64,000 bases of DNA from Eurosta solidaginis (Eukaryota > Arthropoda > Insecta > Diptera > Tephritidae): contig NC_090321.1 in assembly GCF_040869045.1 (NCBI RefSeq), positions 180,391,596 to 180,455,595 of the forward strand, read 5' to 3'. The notes beneath the pieces were generated by a model. It worked only from the letters and a program-made list of their open reading frames with translations, did no database searches and had not been told where the DNA came from. This document shows positions 21,859 to 32,824 of this stretch, piece after piece. Positions within the stretch are counted from its first letter, which is position 1. Each line of letters starts with the position of its first letter. The translations under genes and the position numbers were made by a program.

Positions 21859-22007
21859 TTCTATCAATGGTCTGCGCTCTGTTAGTTGCTGTGAATCACA
21901 TGTATGTATATATTGAAGATATTTCCACTTAGTTTTGCAAAATTAAAAAATTAAAATAAGAAAATTAAACTCGTGTAAAGGTCTATCGCTGTTTTATTTT
22001 TTATACA
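21859..22007. other. Short AT-rich spacer
   Basis: Lies between the Helentron-like 5' end and the ATG at 22008; could contain the promoter of the following transposase-like relic, but no motif is clear. Confidence 0.3.
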
Positions 22008-22440
22008 ATGTGTAATAATCGTAAAAAGTTTTGTTATATCTGTGGTTTGTTCGTTGACAAGCAACATCGCGTAAAATTAGAGACGAATAAAGCCGTGAAA
22101 GATTTATACGACCGCGCCTATGACAAAAGTGTTTGGTATGTACTAAAATACGCCTGTCCAACATGCTCTAGTGCCCTCAAAAAATGGAAAACTGAAAAAT
22201 GCAACAAGCGACCTTTACCATTTTCATCCCCAATGGTTTGGCATCGTGAAATTTTCCATAAGGAAGAAGATTGCAATTTCTGCCAAACAAACACCGTTGG
22301 TCATCACTATAAAAACCGCGACCGCATAAAGTATGCTGATGTAGTAACCGTATCTCGCCCAATAAAGGAAGAAACAACTAATATTCATGTTGCATCTCTT
22401 GAACTGAAAAATGCATTGGAATATGAAGAAGACAATTCTG
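22008..22440 (+). pseudogene. Uncharacterised arthropod transposase-like protein, N-terminal zinc-binding part
   Basis: From ATG 22008 the frame reads FCYICGLFVDKQH, KYACPTCSSALKKW, RPLPFSSPMVWHR, EEDCNFCQTN and KIKYADVV-type sequence. Paired CxxC motifs (CYIC, CPTC, CNFC) and the PMVW-x(5-9)-DCxFC block match the N-terminus of the same family whose C-terminal half lies at 8691-10838. A nucleic-acid-binding role is inferred from the zinc-ligand pattern and the transposon context. After about residue 140 the frame runs into the minus-strand LINE, so the gene is broken; plausible but unproven flanking coding text appears at about 24065-24235. Confidence 0.6.
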
Positions 22441-22444
22441 GAGA

Positions 22445-24060
22445 GAGCGGCATGCCCAACCTCTTCCAGGATGGCGAAAGTGAAAGGGAGGTACCCTTTC
22501 TTTGCAGATCTTCCGCCATCTCATTACCTGGTATGCCCCTATGCCCCGGAACCCATACCAGATGCAGAGTAAAATGTTCAGCCATCACGTTAAGTGATCT
22601 GCGACAGCCTACTACAGTTTCAGAATTAGTTGTGACAGAGTCAAGGGCTTTCAGCGCTGCTTGACTGTCTGAGAAAATATTAATGTGCCTCTGAAAGACT
22701 GTCTTATGCCTTAGGCAGTCTACAACGTCTTCTATTGCCACAAGCTCGGCCTGAAATACGCTACAGTGATCCGGAAGGCGAAGCGATCTTTGTATGTACA
22801 ATCGTTCCGAATAAACACCCCTCCGACCCTGTTATCCAGTTTAGATCCATATTGTCTAGATCTAAATGCTGTCAGTGGGCCAATTCGGGTCATTCACCCA
22901 CTGTTCCCTCTCAGGGATTAATATCTCGTATCCCTTGTTAAAGTTGGTATGCGGTTTGCAGAAATCTGTCCATTATGGTAAGCAGAATCTGTCGAGAATC
23001 TCAGTATGGTTGCAGTGAGACCATGTGGTCAGTTTCCTTAGCGTAATAGCTGCACATGCTGCATATTTTATGCCTACTATATCTATGGGTAGTAGGTTCA
23101 GTATTACATTCATAGCCTCCGTTGGAGTTCTGCGGAAGGCTCGGCTTATGCACAATAGTGCGGACCTGTGCACCATTTGAAGAGCAAGAATCGTCGAGGA
23201 TTTATTCAGGGCGGGCCACCATACCGCCACCCCGTATAGCAATATTGGCATAACTATGGCCGTGTATATCCAATGCACTATCATAAGAGATGTACCCCAT
23301 TTCCGCAATTGCCCCTTTACATGTGTAGAGGGCAACCGTGGCCTTACGGACACGTTTCGTGGTGTTTTGTGTCCAGTTCAATTTCTTATCAAGTGTGAGC
23401 CCTAGATAGTTGGCGGACTCACTTGTCTTTAGCACTGTGTTGAGAGAGGTGGTATCTTATACCTCCTCGTAAATAGCACCAGCTCCGTTTTATTTGGGTT
23501 CACGCTCAGACCATTATCAGCGGGCCATACTTCTACCCTTCTTAGTTCCACCTGCATCATATCGCAGAGAGTTTGTGGAAACTTCCCACTTATCACCAAG
23601 GCAAGGTCGTCAGCATACGCCATATCTTTACAGGCACTCTCCTCCTCCATGTCCCTTAGCGGCTTATTCACCGCCAAGACCCACAGCAGAAGGGATAGGA
23701 CTCCACCTTGGGGAGTTCCCCTACTGACGAACCTGCTCACCGATACCCCTGCAAGGTCTGCCTGTACTACTCTGCATATGAGCACTTGGTGCACAAGCTC
23801 CACCTGCTGAGATACGATGCCCAGTTCAGTCAGTACCTTATTGATCGTGTCGGGTTTGATGTTATTGAACGCTCTTTCTATGTCTAGGAATGCTGCCAGG
23901 CAGTATTCCTTGAAGGAGAACGATATCTCTATGCACGATGTAATTTCGTGCAATGCCGTTTCCGTTGATTTTCCCTTCTTATAGGCGTGTTGTGCTTCAG
24001 AGAGTTGGTCATTCACTGTCTCCCTGATATATGTTTCCATCAGCCTCTGCGTCACCATAT
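22445..24060 (-). pseudogene. LOA-type LINE fragment: RT plus RNase H
   Basis: On the minus strand, from 24060 downwards: RT blocks QRLMETYIRETVNDQLSEAQ, AYKKGKSTETALHEI, FLDIERAFNNI (first Asp), RGTPQGGVLSLLLW and MAYADDLALVISG (YADD box), then NPNKTELVLFTRRYK. A frameshift near 23430 leads to YLGLTLDKKLNW and then IHWIYTAIVMPILLYGVAVW. A second break near 22970 precedes RNase H, LPDHCSVFQAELVAIEDV, INIFSDSQAALKAL, WVPGHRGIPGNEMAEDL. It is truncated at both ends and inserted in the transposase-like gene. It is related to, but clearly diverged from, the LINE at 53654-59069. The LOA/I-group assignment rests on RT style plus a C-terminal RNase H. Confidence 0.8.
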
Positions 24061-24244
24061 ACATATGTCCAAAGTGACATATCGACAGACGAAAAAATTT
24101 ATTTTGACTATTTTTTCTGTGAAACAGATTTTTTAAAAAGCTTTTGATTTGTCTATGAAAAGGCGGCAAAATTCTATCGTGACAAAACTGTACCTGTCAA
24201 TTCTATTGACCATCCTTGTACTGCAGTGGACCATATTTCGAGCA

Positions 24245-24515
24245 GCGGTGAAGTCGAGGGTTAGAATATACCCGTGGTAGGTGTGCCTGTCGTAAGAGAG
24301 GATTAAAATACCAAATCGATTCAAGGGGTTGTGTAGCGCAACCCTTTCAGGTTGCCAGCGCAATATATAGCTTCTCCAAATCCAATTGTCAACCTCCCCT
24401 ATCCGTGGCGAATCCTGTTTCATTAACAGCCGAGGCTCTTGCGACCCCGAACTCCTCATGGATCCAAGGGGTGGGAGGGCGGTATGGCTTAGAAGGTCGC
24501 ATGTGGTCATAACAA
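24245..24515 (+). repeat. Interspersed repeat module (GGGTTAGAATATACCCGTGG type)
   Basis: The start (GGGTTAGAATATACCCGTGG, then GTCGTAAGAG) resembles the start of the nested insert at 8938. The rest (GTGTAGCGCAACCCTTTCAG, AATCCTGTTTCATTAACAG, CTCATGGATCC) matches a repeat frequent in tephritid sequence in my memory. No coding capacity recognised. It may be the 5' part of an autonomous LINE or a SINE-like unit. Confidence 0.45.
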
Positions 24516-24539
24516 ATAAAAAAGCTCGAACTATCTGAG

Positions 24540-24735
24540 GATCATTCCGATGATATTCGGGATAATATCGGAGCTATTCCGAGATTGTTTTCGAGATAAT
24601 TTCAAAACTATTTCGGGAAAATTATGGAATTATTTCGAATCTCTCATTTTAGGTTTAATCATGGATAATTTCGGGAGTATCTCCGAATAATTCGAGATAA
24701 TTTTGGAACTATTTCGAGATAGTTTCGGGACTGTT
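24540..24735. repeat. Degenerate GATAATTTCGGGACTATTTCGA repeat
   Basis: About ten imperfect phrases of the form (G)GATAATTTCGGxACTATTTCGAGA follow each other without fixed period, for example ATAATTTCAAAACTATTTCGG and TTTTGGAACTATTTCGAGAT. Same style as 2465-2960. Confidence 0.55.
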
Positions 24736-24899
24736 AAGGGACAACTCGTGCGAAACGTTTTTTCAAGCATTTCAGTTTAGTAGCAAGAGAAAGATATTAT
24801 TTACTTGAATAGAGGTTCAAGTTCGTTTTAAAGTATAACATAGCTTGCCTAAAACAATATGTATTTTTAATAAAAACTTTCACATTTCCTTTATTTCAG
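24736..24899 (+). other. Probable intron end upstream of the carrier gene
   Basis: Pyrimidine-rich CACATTTCCTTTATTTCAG ends at 24899 and looks like a 3' splice site, so the carrier mRNA probably has an upstream non-coding exon that was not located. Confidence 0.5.
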
Positions 24900-24956
24900 C
24901 TCATTCCTATTGTTTGAACATTTCAACTCCAACTGCAGAGAGGTCAATCTACTGCA
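24900..24956 (+). other. 5' UTR part of the carrier coding exon
   Basis: From the splice acceptor at 24899 to the ATG at 24957. An out-of-frame ATG at 24910 opens a 63-codon frame overlapping the main start, which might lower translation. Confidence 0.5.
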
Positions 24957-26003
24957 ATGCCACCAGCAGCAACTGAATTGCATATGTCTAAACCGCATGA
25001 TGTCGAGGGCACCGTGCATCATACCTCACACCACGATGATCGCACTTCAACGCAAGCGCAACTCAATCAAATATATGCTGGTGCAATTTCAGGTGCTTTA
25101 ACACGCACCATCACGCAACCATTCGACGTATTAAAAATCCGTTTTCAATTGCAAGTTGAACCCCTCTCAAAAACCACACCAGGCAAATACACATCGCTAT
25201 TGCAAGCAAGCAAATTGATTTATCGCGAAGAGGGTTTCCGTGGTCTCTTCAAAGGTCATAATGCCGGACAATTTATGAGCATTGTTTATGGTGTTTCGCA
25301 GTTTTGGTCTTACGAACAAATACGTGGGGTTATGCGTGATTCACCATTCATGGCGACACATCCAAATATTATTAACTTTTTTTCTGGCGGTTTTGCGGGA
25401 TGCATAGCCACTTTCTTATCCATTCCCTTCGATGTGATACGCACACGCCTAGTGGCGCAAGATCCAGGACAGGGTTATCGTAATATGGCGCATGCTGTAC
25501 CAATCATTTGGCGTACCGAAGGTATACGTGGCTATTTTCGTGGCCTACATCCGACTTTGATACAAATCGTGCCGCTGGTGGGCTTCAATTTTATGTTTTA
25601 CAAGAAATTCAATGATATTTTGCTGCATACACGTTTAGCGCATAATGACTTATTACCCACATGGGTATTATTATGTACTGGTGCTGCAGCGGGGGTTGCA
25701 TCGAAAGCGGTCGTTTATCCTTTGGATTTCGTTAAGAAACGTTTACAGGTACAAGGTTTCGAGCACCATCGTACACGTTTTGGTAAAACGCAACGTTGCA
25801 AAGACGCATTCCATTGTATTCAGTTGACAATGCACGAAGAGGGCGTGAGAGGCTTTTATAAGGGCATGTTTCCTACACTTATCAAGTCTGGTCTTATGAC
25901 GGCATTTTACTTTACTATCTATGATAGATGCAAACATTTACTCTACGAACACTATCATCTCGGAGAGAAGAGTAAGGATAGTAATGAAGCGGGTAAGTCG
26001 TAA
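24957..26003 (+). CDS. Tpc1: Mitochondrial thiamine pyrophosphate carrier (SLC25A19-like)
   Basis: A 348-residue, intronless SLC25 family protein. It has the three-fold carrier repeat with signature motifs PFDVLK (residues 55-60), PFDVIR (157-162) and PLDFVK (255-260), each followed by a GLFKG/GYFRG/GFYKG block (residues 96-100, 192-196 and 299-303). Six membrane helices are expected in the mitochondrial inner membrane. PLDFVKKRLQVQGFE and the C-terminal PTLIKSGLMTAFYFTIYD fit thiamine pyrophosphate carriers (Drosophila Tpc1/Tpc2, human SLC25A19), which exchange cytosolic ThPP for matrix nucleotides. The first ~35 residues are His/Thr-rich and poorly conserved; Met10 (MSKPHDV) is an alternative start. 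It is intact and the only complete host gene here. Tpc1 versus Tpc2 is uncertain. Confidence 0.88.
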   Translation: MPPAATELHMSKPHDVEGTVHHTSHHDDRTSTQAQLNQIYAGAISGALTRTITQPFDVLKIRFQLQVEPLSKTTPGKYTSLLQASKLIYREEGFRGLFKGHNAGQFMSIVYGVSQFWSYEQIRGVMRDSPFMATHPNIINFFSGGFAGCIATFLSIPFDVIRTRLVAQDPGQGYRNMAHAVPIIWRTEGIRGYFRGLHPTLIQIVPLVGFNFMFYKKFNDILLHTRLAHNDLLPTWVLLCTGAAAGVASKAVVYPLDFVKKRLQVQGFEHHRTRFGKTQRCKDAFHCIQLTMHEEGVRGFYKGMFPTLIKSGLMTAFYFTIYDRCKHLLYEHYHLGEKSKDSNEAGKS

Positions 26004-26858
26004 GAAGAGAAGAGCTGCTAAGAGACGTGAGAAAGAGGCAGCGAATATGTTTTATTTGATCGTTTCGACTGAGTTGTGCATGTCATGTACAACTTTTCAT
26101 ATACCTCATTATATACTCCTAAGCGAGAAACAGAACGTAGTTTGTGATAGTGCATAAGTAACAAGAAAAAATTGAAAATTTGCTTAATTTATTATTTGTA
26201 GAAGTTTGAATTATTTGAAACGATTTTTGTAAAAGTGATTAACATTTACGTAAAAAAGATGTGCTTTTAAAAGATAATGTGTTAAAAACACACCTACAGA
26301 CATACAAAATAAGACCAACTCTCGCCCTACTTATTACGTACACGAAGCCGTCAAAGCATAAAATAATTACACGAAAATGTTAAAATAATGTACGCGTAAG
26401 GTTCTACTTCTCAAAAGTGAATGCGCAAAAAATATATATGTAATTTTATTAAATATTAGGATAAATGCTGATCTGAAAATCTAAATTAAGACTCCTAGTG
26501 CTTATTAAACTTTAACTTAATATCTGCTCTCTTAGTTTTACTAGTTCCATCAAGACATACATACATACTTAATTATGTATATCCTTAGTACCGTAAGCTG
26601 AAAATTATTTGCTTGTACTTTTTTTTAAACTTGATTTTGCTTAAGCCTATTAGCTCTCATGTTGCCTTTTACTGCCCCAGGAAACTTGTATTCCTAAACC
26701 ACGTATTTATGACTATTTCAACTATAGTTATTTTGTAAACTCATGCATAAAATAACCTACCTACTTTGATAACTAAATAACTCAAGGCTTAAGCGCATTT
26801 CACTCTCCTGGCATGAGAGTTTAATTAATTGAAATAATAAAGTTTTAAAAAACAAAAT
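26004..26858 (+). promoter_or_regulatory. 3' UTR and poly(A) signal of the carrier gene
   Basis: About 830 bp of AT-rich sequence follow the stop. AATAAA at 26836-26841 is followed within 20 bases by a GT-rich AATGTGTCTTATTATTTT stretch, a good cleavage/polyadenylation site. No other gene lies between. Confidence 0.6.
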
Positions 26859-28260
26859 GTGTCTTATTATTTTATGAGTATATGTTGTGACTTCACTATA
26901 TTACTTTAGTGACGTCGAAAATAGGCGGCAGATTGCGAAAGACGGGTAAAGTAAAACGTCAATGAAAAAGTGTATTGCCAGATGTATTGTAGTTTCACGT
27001 TACGATATATCAGTATATATATATAAAAATTTTTAAAAACATACAATCCATATTGCTTTCCCCTCTATTGAAAGCTTCTGAATTTTTTATTTTATTTTAA
27101 AATTATGTTTTTCAGTAGCAGGTGATCTTTGACAGAGCAAAATGTGATTTGTTTTTTTGAGGATATAAGTCAGAAGTGGAATAAAAATATGGACCAGTCT
27201 ATAATTCGGAAGTGGAATAAAACTTTAGGTCAGTCAATGTATCTAGAACTTCTACATGTTTTAAAATGATATATTTATATATTTCATTTTGTTGAAGTGA
27301 GCTTCCGTCGCCGGGGTAGCTACAACTTAATCTTATTTAGCCTATGAATAGTATAGCAGCCGATTTAAAGAAAGTCCCAAACAGTAGTATGGGTGAGAAA
27401 CGGTCTATTCTTGTCACATGGGGATTTGCAATAATCTCTATTAAGCAAGCTTTTTATTCGATCAAAACATATTTGTAAAAAGGTATGTTAATTGATACGA
27501 TTTTTTGTCTTGAAAGTTGATGAGTCTTAGAACAAAATTAATACACATCGAAATTCCCACATGAGCTATTTTTCGCCTAATCTTCGAAAGTATACCATGT
27601 ACAGCAAACAAAAATTTCAGAAACATTTGAAAGCAATTAATTGTGTTTCCGACTAAACCTCTTTCAAGCTTAGGTCAAAGTTTCTCAGCTCTTTTAGAAG
27701 GTACACTATGTATAAGAAATTCATTGGAAAGCTATCCCTTAGATTTTTTTGCTCCAGTTCGAATTTATACCAAATTGGAATAAAAATTGATTGTTGGACA
27801 CTCTATCCCGATTTATTGCATTCGGCATTCTTAGGGTTTAGGTAAGATTGAACTGGTCGGTAACTAAATGAAGACATTAAATAGATCGCGAAAGTTTTTT
27901 ATACAGTATTCATTGCTGGAGTAGAAGGGACTGGACCCCTAATTTGGAAAATAGCTCGCTCTTGAATAAGAACTTTCTTTTCGGAAGTGACAACAAAGTG
28001 CTTGATAAACAGTAATTCCCGATTTATGATATTCGCAAAATACTCTAGATGCAACTTCCGCTTTTTGAGAAGTATTACAATACCTTAAAAGTAGCAGGTT
28101 TAATGTGAAAGTCGTCATAGTCGCAAATAAAATATAAAGTTACCCGTGGCGGACGCATTGCTGTTTTTTTCACGTTCGTATCAGACACAGATAAATACAG
28201 ACCAATTCTAAATATTCTCACGGAATTTTTTTCTCGCGGATTTTTTTATTCCCGCGGAAA
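26859..28260. other. Intergenic DNA, no gene seen
   Basis: AT-rich; two short repeated phrases (AGTGGAATAAAA at about 27175 and 27208) but no ordered repeat and no supported ORF. Confidence 0.5.
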
Positions 28261-28267
28261 AATTCCT

Positions 28268-28301
28268 CCAATTCTGTTCTCCTAGGGAGAACAATAATTG
28301 G
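28268..28301. repeat. Imperfect palindrome / hairpin
   Basis: CCAATT and GTTCTCC pair with GGAGAAC and AATTGG around a TAG loop, with a small internal bulge. It could be part of a decayed MITE; flanks contain CGCGG and GGAATTTT phrases but I could not define termini. Confidence 0.45.
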
Positions 28302-28479
28302 GGAATAGGAATTTCGAATTTTCGAAGTCAGCTGTTTTGTCAATTGAAATTTCGTTGCACATTTCTTATTTTGTTTAAAAAATTGAAAAGTTTAATTATT
28401 GTTGCAAATTTGTTGGAAATTAAGAAATAAAATATAAACAATGCACAGTATTTATTGCATTTCATGTGGTATTCACTGA

Positions 28480-28611
28480 AATGAGTAATGAATTGGTGCC
28501 ACAGCAACATCAACAGCGGAACATAAGAAAAAGACGGCCGCATAACACAAATCTGCCGGAGTTGCCTGCTTTCATTCAGCAAAGCAATTTTCTGGCGGCC
28601 AAGTTGAGTTG
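28480..28611 (+). CDS. Small ORF, 43 codons, unidentified
   Basis: ATG at 28480 opens MSNELVPQQHQQRNIRKR, then ELPAFIQQSNFLAAKLS and TGA. Composition (Gln, Arg and hydrophobic residues) is unlike the AT-rich surroundings, which suggests a former coding exon, perhaps of a transposon accessory protein. No family recognised, no splice sites proven. It may be chance. Confidence 0.2.
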
Positions 28612-30434
28612 AATTCGTCCTTCGTCATATGCCAAAATCTATTTAAGCCTTATTAAAAAATCCTTGCGCAATTTCTGGATGGCTGCATCAAATATGTATG
28701 TATACCAAGAGCTCTACCGTTGCTTATGATATAATTTTCGACTTAAAATAAAGAATATTGTGGTTGTAGTTGTTGTTGTATTAACAGTGAGAATATTGTG
28801 GTAGAATGTAAATACATATTTTAGCACAAATTTGTTCAAATAAGTGTTCTTTCTTAAAAGAACCAATTTCCTTTAACTATTTTGATGCATTCCCTTTAAT
28901 TTAACAAGTGCAAAAACTCCTATGAAATGGCAGAGAAATCTCCCTCTCCCTCACATTCATAATACCTACTTTTCTCCCATAACCGGTTTCCGCTTATTCG
29001 AACATTGTTCAGAATACGAGGAATGGGAGAAGGGAAAAAACTCGCACGGAATTTTGGTTTAGAATTGGGCTGATAATTTTTTGAATTGGACGAAAACGCC
29101 ATTTATGCCATTGCTAAAATAAATAAGCTTTACTTAAAAATTAGTTTCAGATATCAATACATTTTCCTAGTTTGCAATCAAAATTCAACGTCTGCCATCT
29201 CAACATTTTCATATCTTTTTTTGGCTTTTTCTCTCCTTTGAAACACTGTTTCAACTATTTGCTATATTGCTATTTTAGCTATTCGGTATATTTTTTTGTC
29301 AACATTAATAGACGCAAAAATTCATTTTTCTTTCCATGGCCTATACAATTTATTGTGTTTTTATATTATTGGTATTTCTTTTTATGGGCTGTCGGTTATT
29401 ATAGTGGCATTTTGGCGCCATCAATGGCGTCATCAATGGCGTCATCAAGTTCAAGTACAACTTTGAGTGCTGGAAAAGTGGAATTTCAATAAAATATTTG
29501 AGAGGAATACGTTTGCCGTTTGTTTATAACATAGATATCTTTGTGGTGTATTTCAGAGGGCACGTGCGGTGCTTTAGATATCAATGGATAATTCATCTTT
29601 GGAGTGAAAAGCAGCGTTTCCATGTCATTTGTATAACTCAACTTAATGGGCAGGTTTGATTGAGGTCAATATTTATGTCTGATGTTGTTAGGCAATTTTA
29701 AAGATTAAAAGCCTCTCTTCCAATTTGCGTTGTGCTCCCTTTTAATTTTTTCTACAAATTGGCGGGTGTTTGCCAAAACACCCCCCGCTTGGAAAAATCT
29801 TTTTTTGGTTGAAACAACTTGTTTCTAAATTCTTGATGTCGCTTGACCCCGGACTTGATCTCAGGACCACCACACCAAATTAAAGTTACAACAAAAGTGA
29901 CTAGCATAAAATCACTTGCCATATAGAATTTCAGAAGTGGAATATCCTGGACTGCATGCTGTGAATGTGAAAATTAAATAGTTACTGAACTTAGCAGCGT
30001 AAGTGTGACAAGAAAAATTAAAATGTGGGTACATTCGATTATTGTATACCAAAACCAAAACATTTAAACAGCAATACATCGGCACTCTGATGTTTGTGAG
30101 TGTACCCAGCCTGTGATAGTAATATGGAAGTATTACACATATATTGCCTTACATAGACTGAATTTGCTTATAGTTTTACCAAAATTTTCTTGACTAAAAT
30201 AAAAGTAAGTTCAAGGCCGAGTTTCTCATCTTTCCTACAAGATGGGGGAAATGTGGTCGAAGATTCCACGATGTAGTAAGCATTTATGCAATTGTTTGTG
30301 CTATATTCTTGTCCCTAAGGCTGCGGTCCAGAGCTTCAATTTTATATTTTGTTACTTTATCTTATTTCGGGAAGTTGAGAAAAACATTGTCGCAAGCGGC
30401 CGAATAAACCGAATCGACTAAGCGCTTCAAGCGG
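28612..30434. other. Intergenic DNA, no gene supported
   Basis: A 106-codon frame at 29172-29492 is Phe/Tyr-rich from T-rich DNA with an SSS tail from a TCAATGGCGTCA micro-duplication (about 29419-29445), and looks like chance. Nothing else stands out. Confidence 0.45.
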
Positions 30435-31660
30435 ATGAACTGGTCGGTCAATAAAGACCTCACATAGACTGAATGTGTCCATAGTGTTACCAGAATTTGT
30501 TTGACGACCAAACGGAAGAACCCCAACCAGGTGCCACATATGTTATAGAACAACACCGTCCTCTTGGCAAATACAAGCAGATTTCTGGAACCCAGCTAAT
30601 TCTCTGCCTCGAGATCTGGCAACTCTGCCGCACCTGATAGCTGGAGCCTTGACCTGGCGAGCGTAGGACACGAACACAGAACGGTCTCAACCGTTTCTTC
30701 CTGCAGCTAACACTTCCTACACTTGCTGCTACTGACGAGGCCTAACTTATAAGCATGTGACGCCAGAAGGCAGTGTTCACCAGTCAGTATGCCCATCGTG
30801 AGCCCTGAATATTCTCTCTTCAGAGATATGAGTCACTTTGTGCGTCTAATATCGAAGGCATTGCACATGATCTCAGAAATTTTGCAGCCCCGCACTTTTG
30901 TCCACGCCTTTCCTGATTGATGGATCATATGGAACCCCTGTCTCTTTTTGATTTCTCCCAAAGGGATTGGGAAGTCTATCATCGACTCAGCGAGTGATGC
31001 ACCCTCCTTTCCCGACTCACCGGCCTTTTCGTTACCTTCTATCCCTTTATGACCGGGAACCCAGTAAAGATGTATGGGCCGGCCTGGCCGAAGTTTTTCC
31101 AAAGCTTCTTCCAGAACACTTCTTGATGAAGTACTGTGTGAGATTATTGCCTTAATCGCAGCCTGACTATCAATATATAAATTGACGCGACGCAGCTTAA
31201 GCACGCTTCCCCGAGAATTTCTGCTACTTTCTTCACTGCTATAATTTCGTGAAAAACGCTACAGTAATCTGGCAGCCTGTAGGATCTACTTATTTCTGGG
31301 TTGACACAGTAAACAGCAGACCCAACCCCTTCCATTAATTTGGAACCATCCGCATACACGTGTATAGTATGCTCTGCCATTTCTGCACCCCGGCACCAAC
31401 TCTCCGGCTCAATTGTGGCCCCAATATCTCTTTCGAAGCTCAGGCTCGGGACTATATATTCCGTTTTCCCGATATTAGATGGCGCTCTGCTGCTGTGGCC
31501 ACAAGGCCTGCACTCAAGCTGCCCCGAGGCATTAAGCCTTGGCGTTGCTAACGTAACTTATTTGGCCGTTAGGTATGCAGGCGGAATGTGTAGAATGGCA
31601 TGCAATGCTGCTGTCGGGGTAGTTTTGAGGCTCCCGTTATTATCAGAATAAGCACTCATA
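30435..31660 (-). pseudogene. LOA-type LINE, 3' fragment (RNase H and tail)
   Basis: On the minus strand, from 31660: a segment matching the RT C-terminus of the full-length copy (NNGSLKTTPTAALHAIL-type, about 31590-31650), then RNase H HTIHVYADGSKLMEGVGSAV (first Asp), SYRLPDYCSVFHEIIAVKK, NLYIDSQAAIKAI (third acidic), YWVPGHKGIEGNEKAGE, and a zinc-knuckle-like end near 30710. Frames are broken in several places. The 3' UTR (GTTTGGTCGTCAAACAAATT, TCTATGTGAGGTCTTTATTG) matches the other copies and ends near 30435. The left boundary coincides with the TIR of the MITE at 31661. Confidence 0.8.
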
Positions 31661-32651
31661 TTCACCCTTATCGCGAAGTTCACGCGGAAAAGTGTTCGCC
31701 TTCACTTCTTTTGTTCGGGTGAACTTTTTCCGCCTATTGGCATTTTCGGGCGAACAAAAGTTCACTTCGAAACAGCTGATGCTCTATTGCGAATTGGCAG
31801 TGAACAAATAATTTACTTACAATTGTGTAAATTTTGTAACCAAGCATATATTTCCTTAAAATACAACAAAAATATAAATAAAAATTAATAAAATAATGTT
31901 TAGTATTGCACTTAGTTTGGTATTGATTGAGCGCGAGGCAAATATATATGTGAAAGCGATTCGGAGGCAATTAAGGGACAGTTCTAACCCTTTGGAGCTA
32001 AATGATTCACTGTAAGCTAAAAATTACTATTTTCAGCACTTTTGAATAACAAGTTAATTTTTTTCAATAAGCTTTCGCCAATATCACAGGCTAAACAAGC
32101 TGGCATTCTAATATTTGCTAGATATTCTCACCAACTCCTTGCCACCATTGACGCAAAAATTTGGAGTTCCACCAATTGTAAAGTTGAGTAAATGTATTCG
32201 CATAGGGAGAAGGCGTTGGGAAGGACGAAATGGGTCTTAGCCAATCTTGTTTCAGTGAGGTGTTCAACATTTTGGAACCGTCGCTTTGTCCACAATGTCA
32301 TAAAAAATAGAATTTAAATATTTAGCAATACAGGAATTTAACTTTTTTCCACTCAGCTTCTGATTGTGTATTATTTATTGATTTATTTCTAATAATAAAA
32401 ATACATTTAATTATAAGTGTTTCAAATTTCAAAACAAAACATTACTTAACATTTTCTTTTCCTCTCGTTCGCCTGTAAAATATAAGTGAACAAATTTGGG
32501 TTTCCCCGCTGTTCATTTCGCCCGAACAAAGAGTTGCCGATAAGGTGAAATCTTTTTCGAACACGAAGAATTTTTTCGCCATCCTCTGCGATAGGGTGAA
32601 CAAAAACTGTGAATATTTTCGGGTGAAAACAAAACTCGCGATAAGGGTGAT
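31661..32651. mobile_element. MITE-like DNA transposon, 15-bp TIRs, subterminal GTTCGCCC repeats
   Basis: TCACCCTTATCGCGA (31662-31676) is inverted as TCGCGATAAGGGTGA (32636-32650). Just inside both ends are many GTTCG(G/C)(C/G)(C/T)GAAC-like words: GTTCGCC, GTTCGGGTGAAC and CGGGCGAAC on the left; CGCCCGAAC, GGGTGAAC and CGGGTGAA on the right. These look like transposase binding sites. About 990 bp, AT-rich, no transposase ORF. TA flanks both ends, possibly the target duplication. Superfamily not assigned. Confidence 0.65.
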
Positions 32652-32824
32652 TAATTTTCTAATACTTCGAATAAAAATTTGCTGTCATCAAAATCGAAAA
32701 TATTTTTTTAAATTTATTTTTTTAAAACGAAAATTGCCACATTTATTTACCATCTGCTTGTGCTGTCATAAAAACCAAAAATCATATGCAGAGATACAGC
32801 AAGCAGATTTCATACTTATACATA

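Noticed and set aside
24910..25101. 63-codon ORF overlapping the carrier start as a separate gene
   Set aside because: It is out of frame with the carrier and shows no conserved content; at most an upstream ORF.
29172..29492. 106-codon Phe/Tyr-rich ORF as a membrane protein
   Set aside because: T-rich DNA yields Phe/Tyr runs; no homologous motif, and the Ser-rich tail comes from a micro-duplication.
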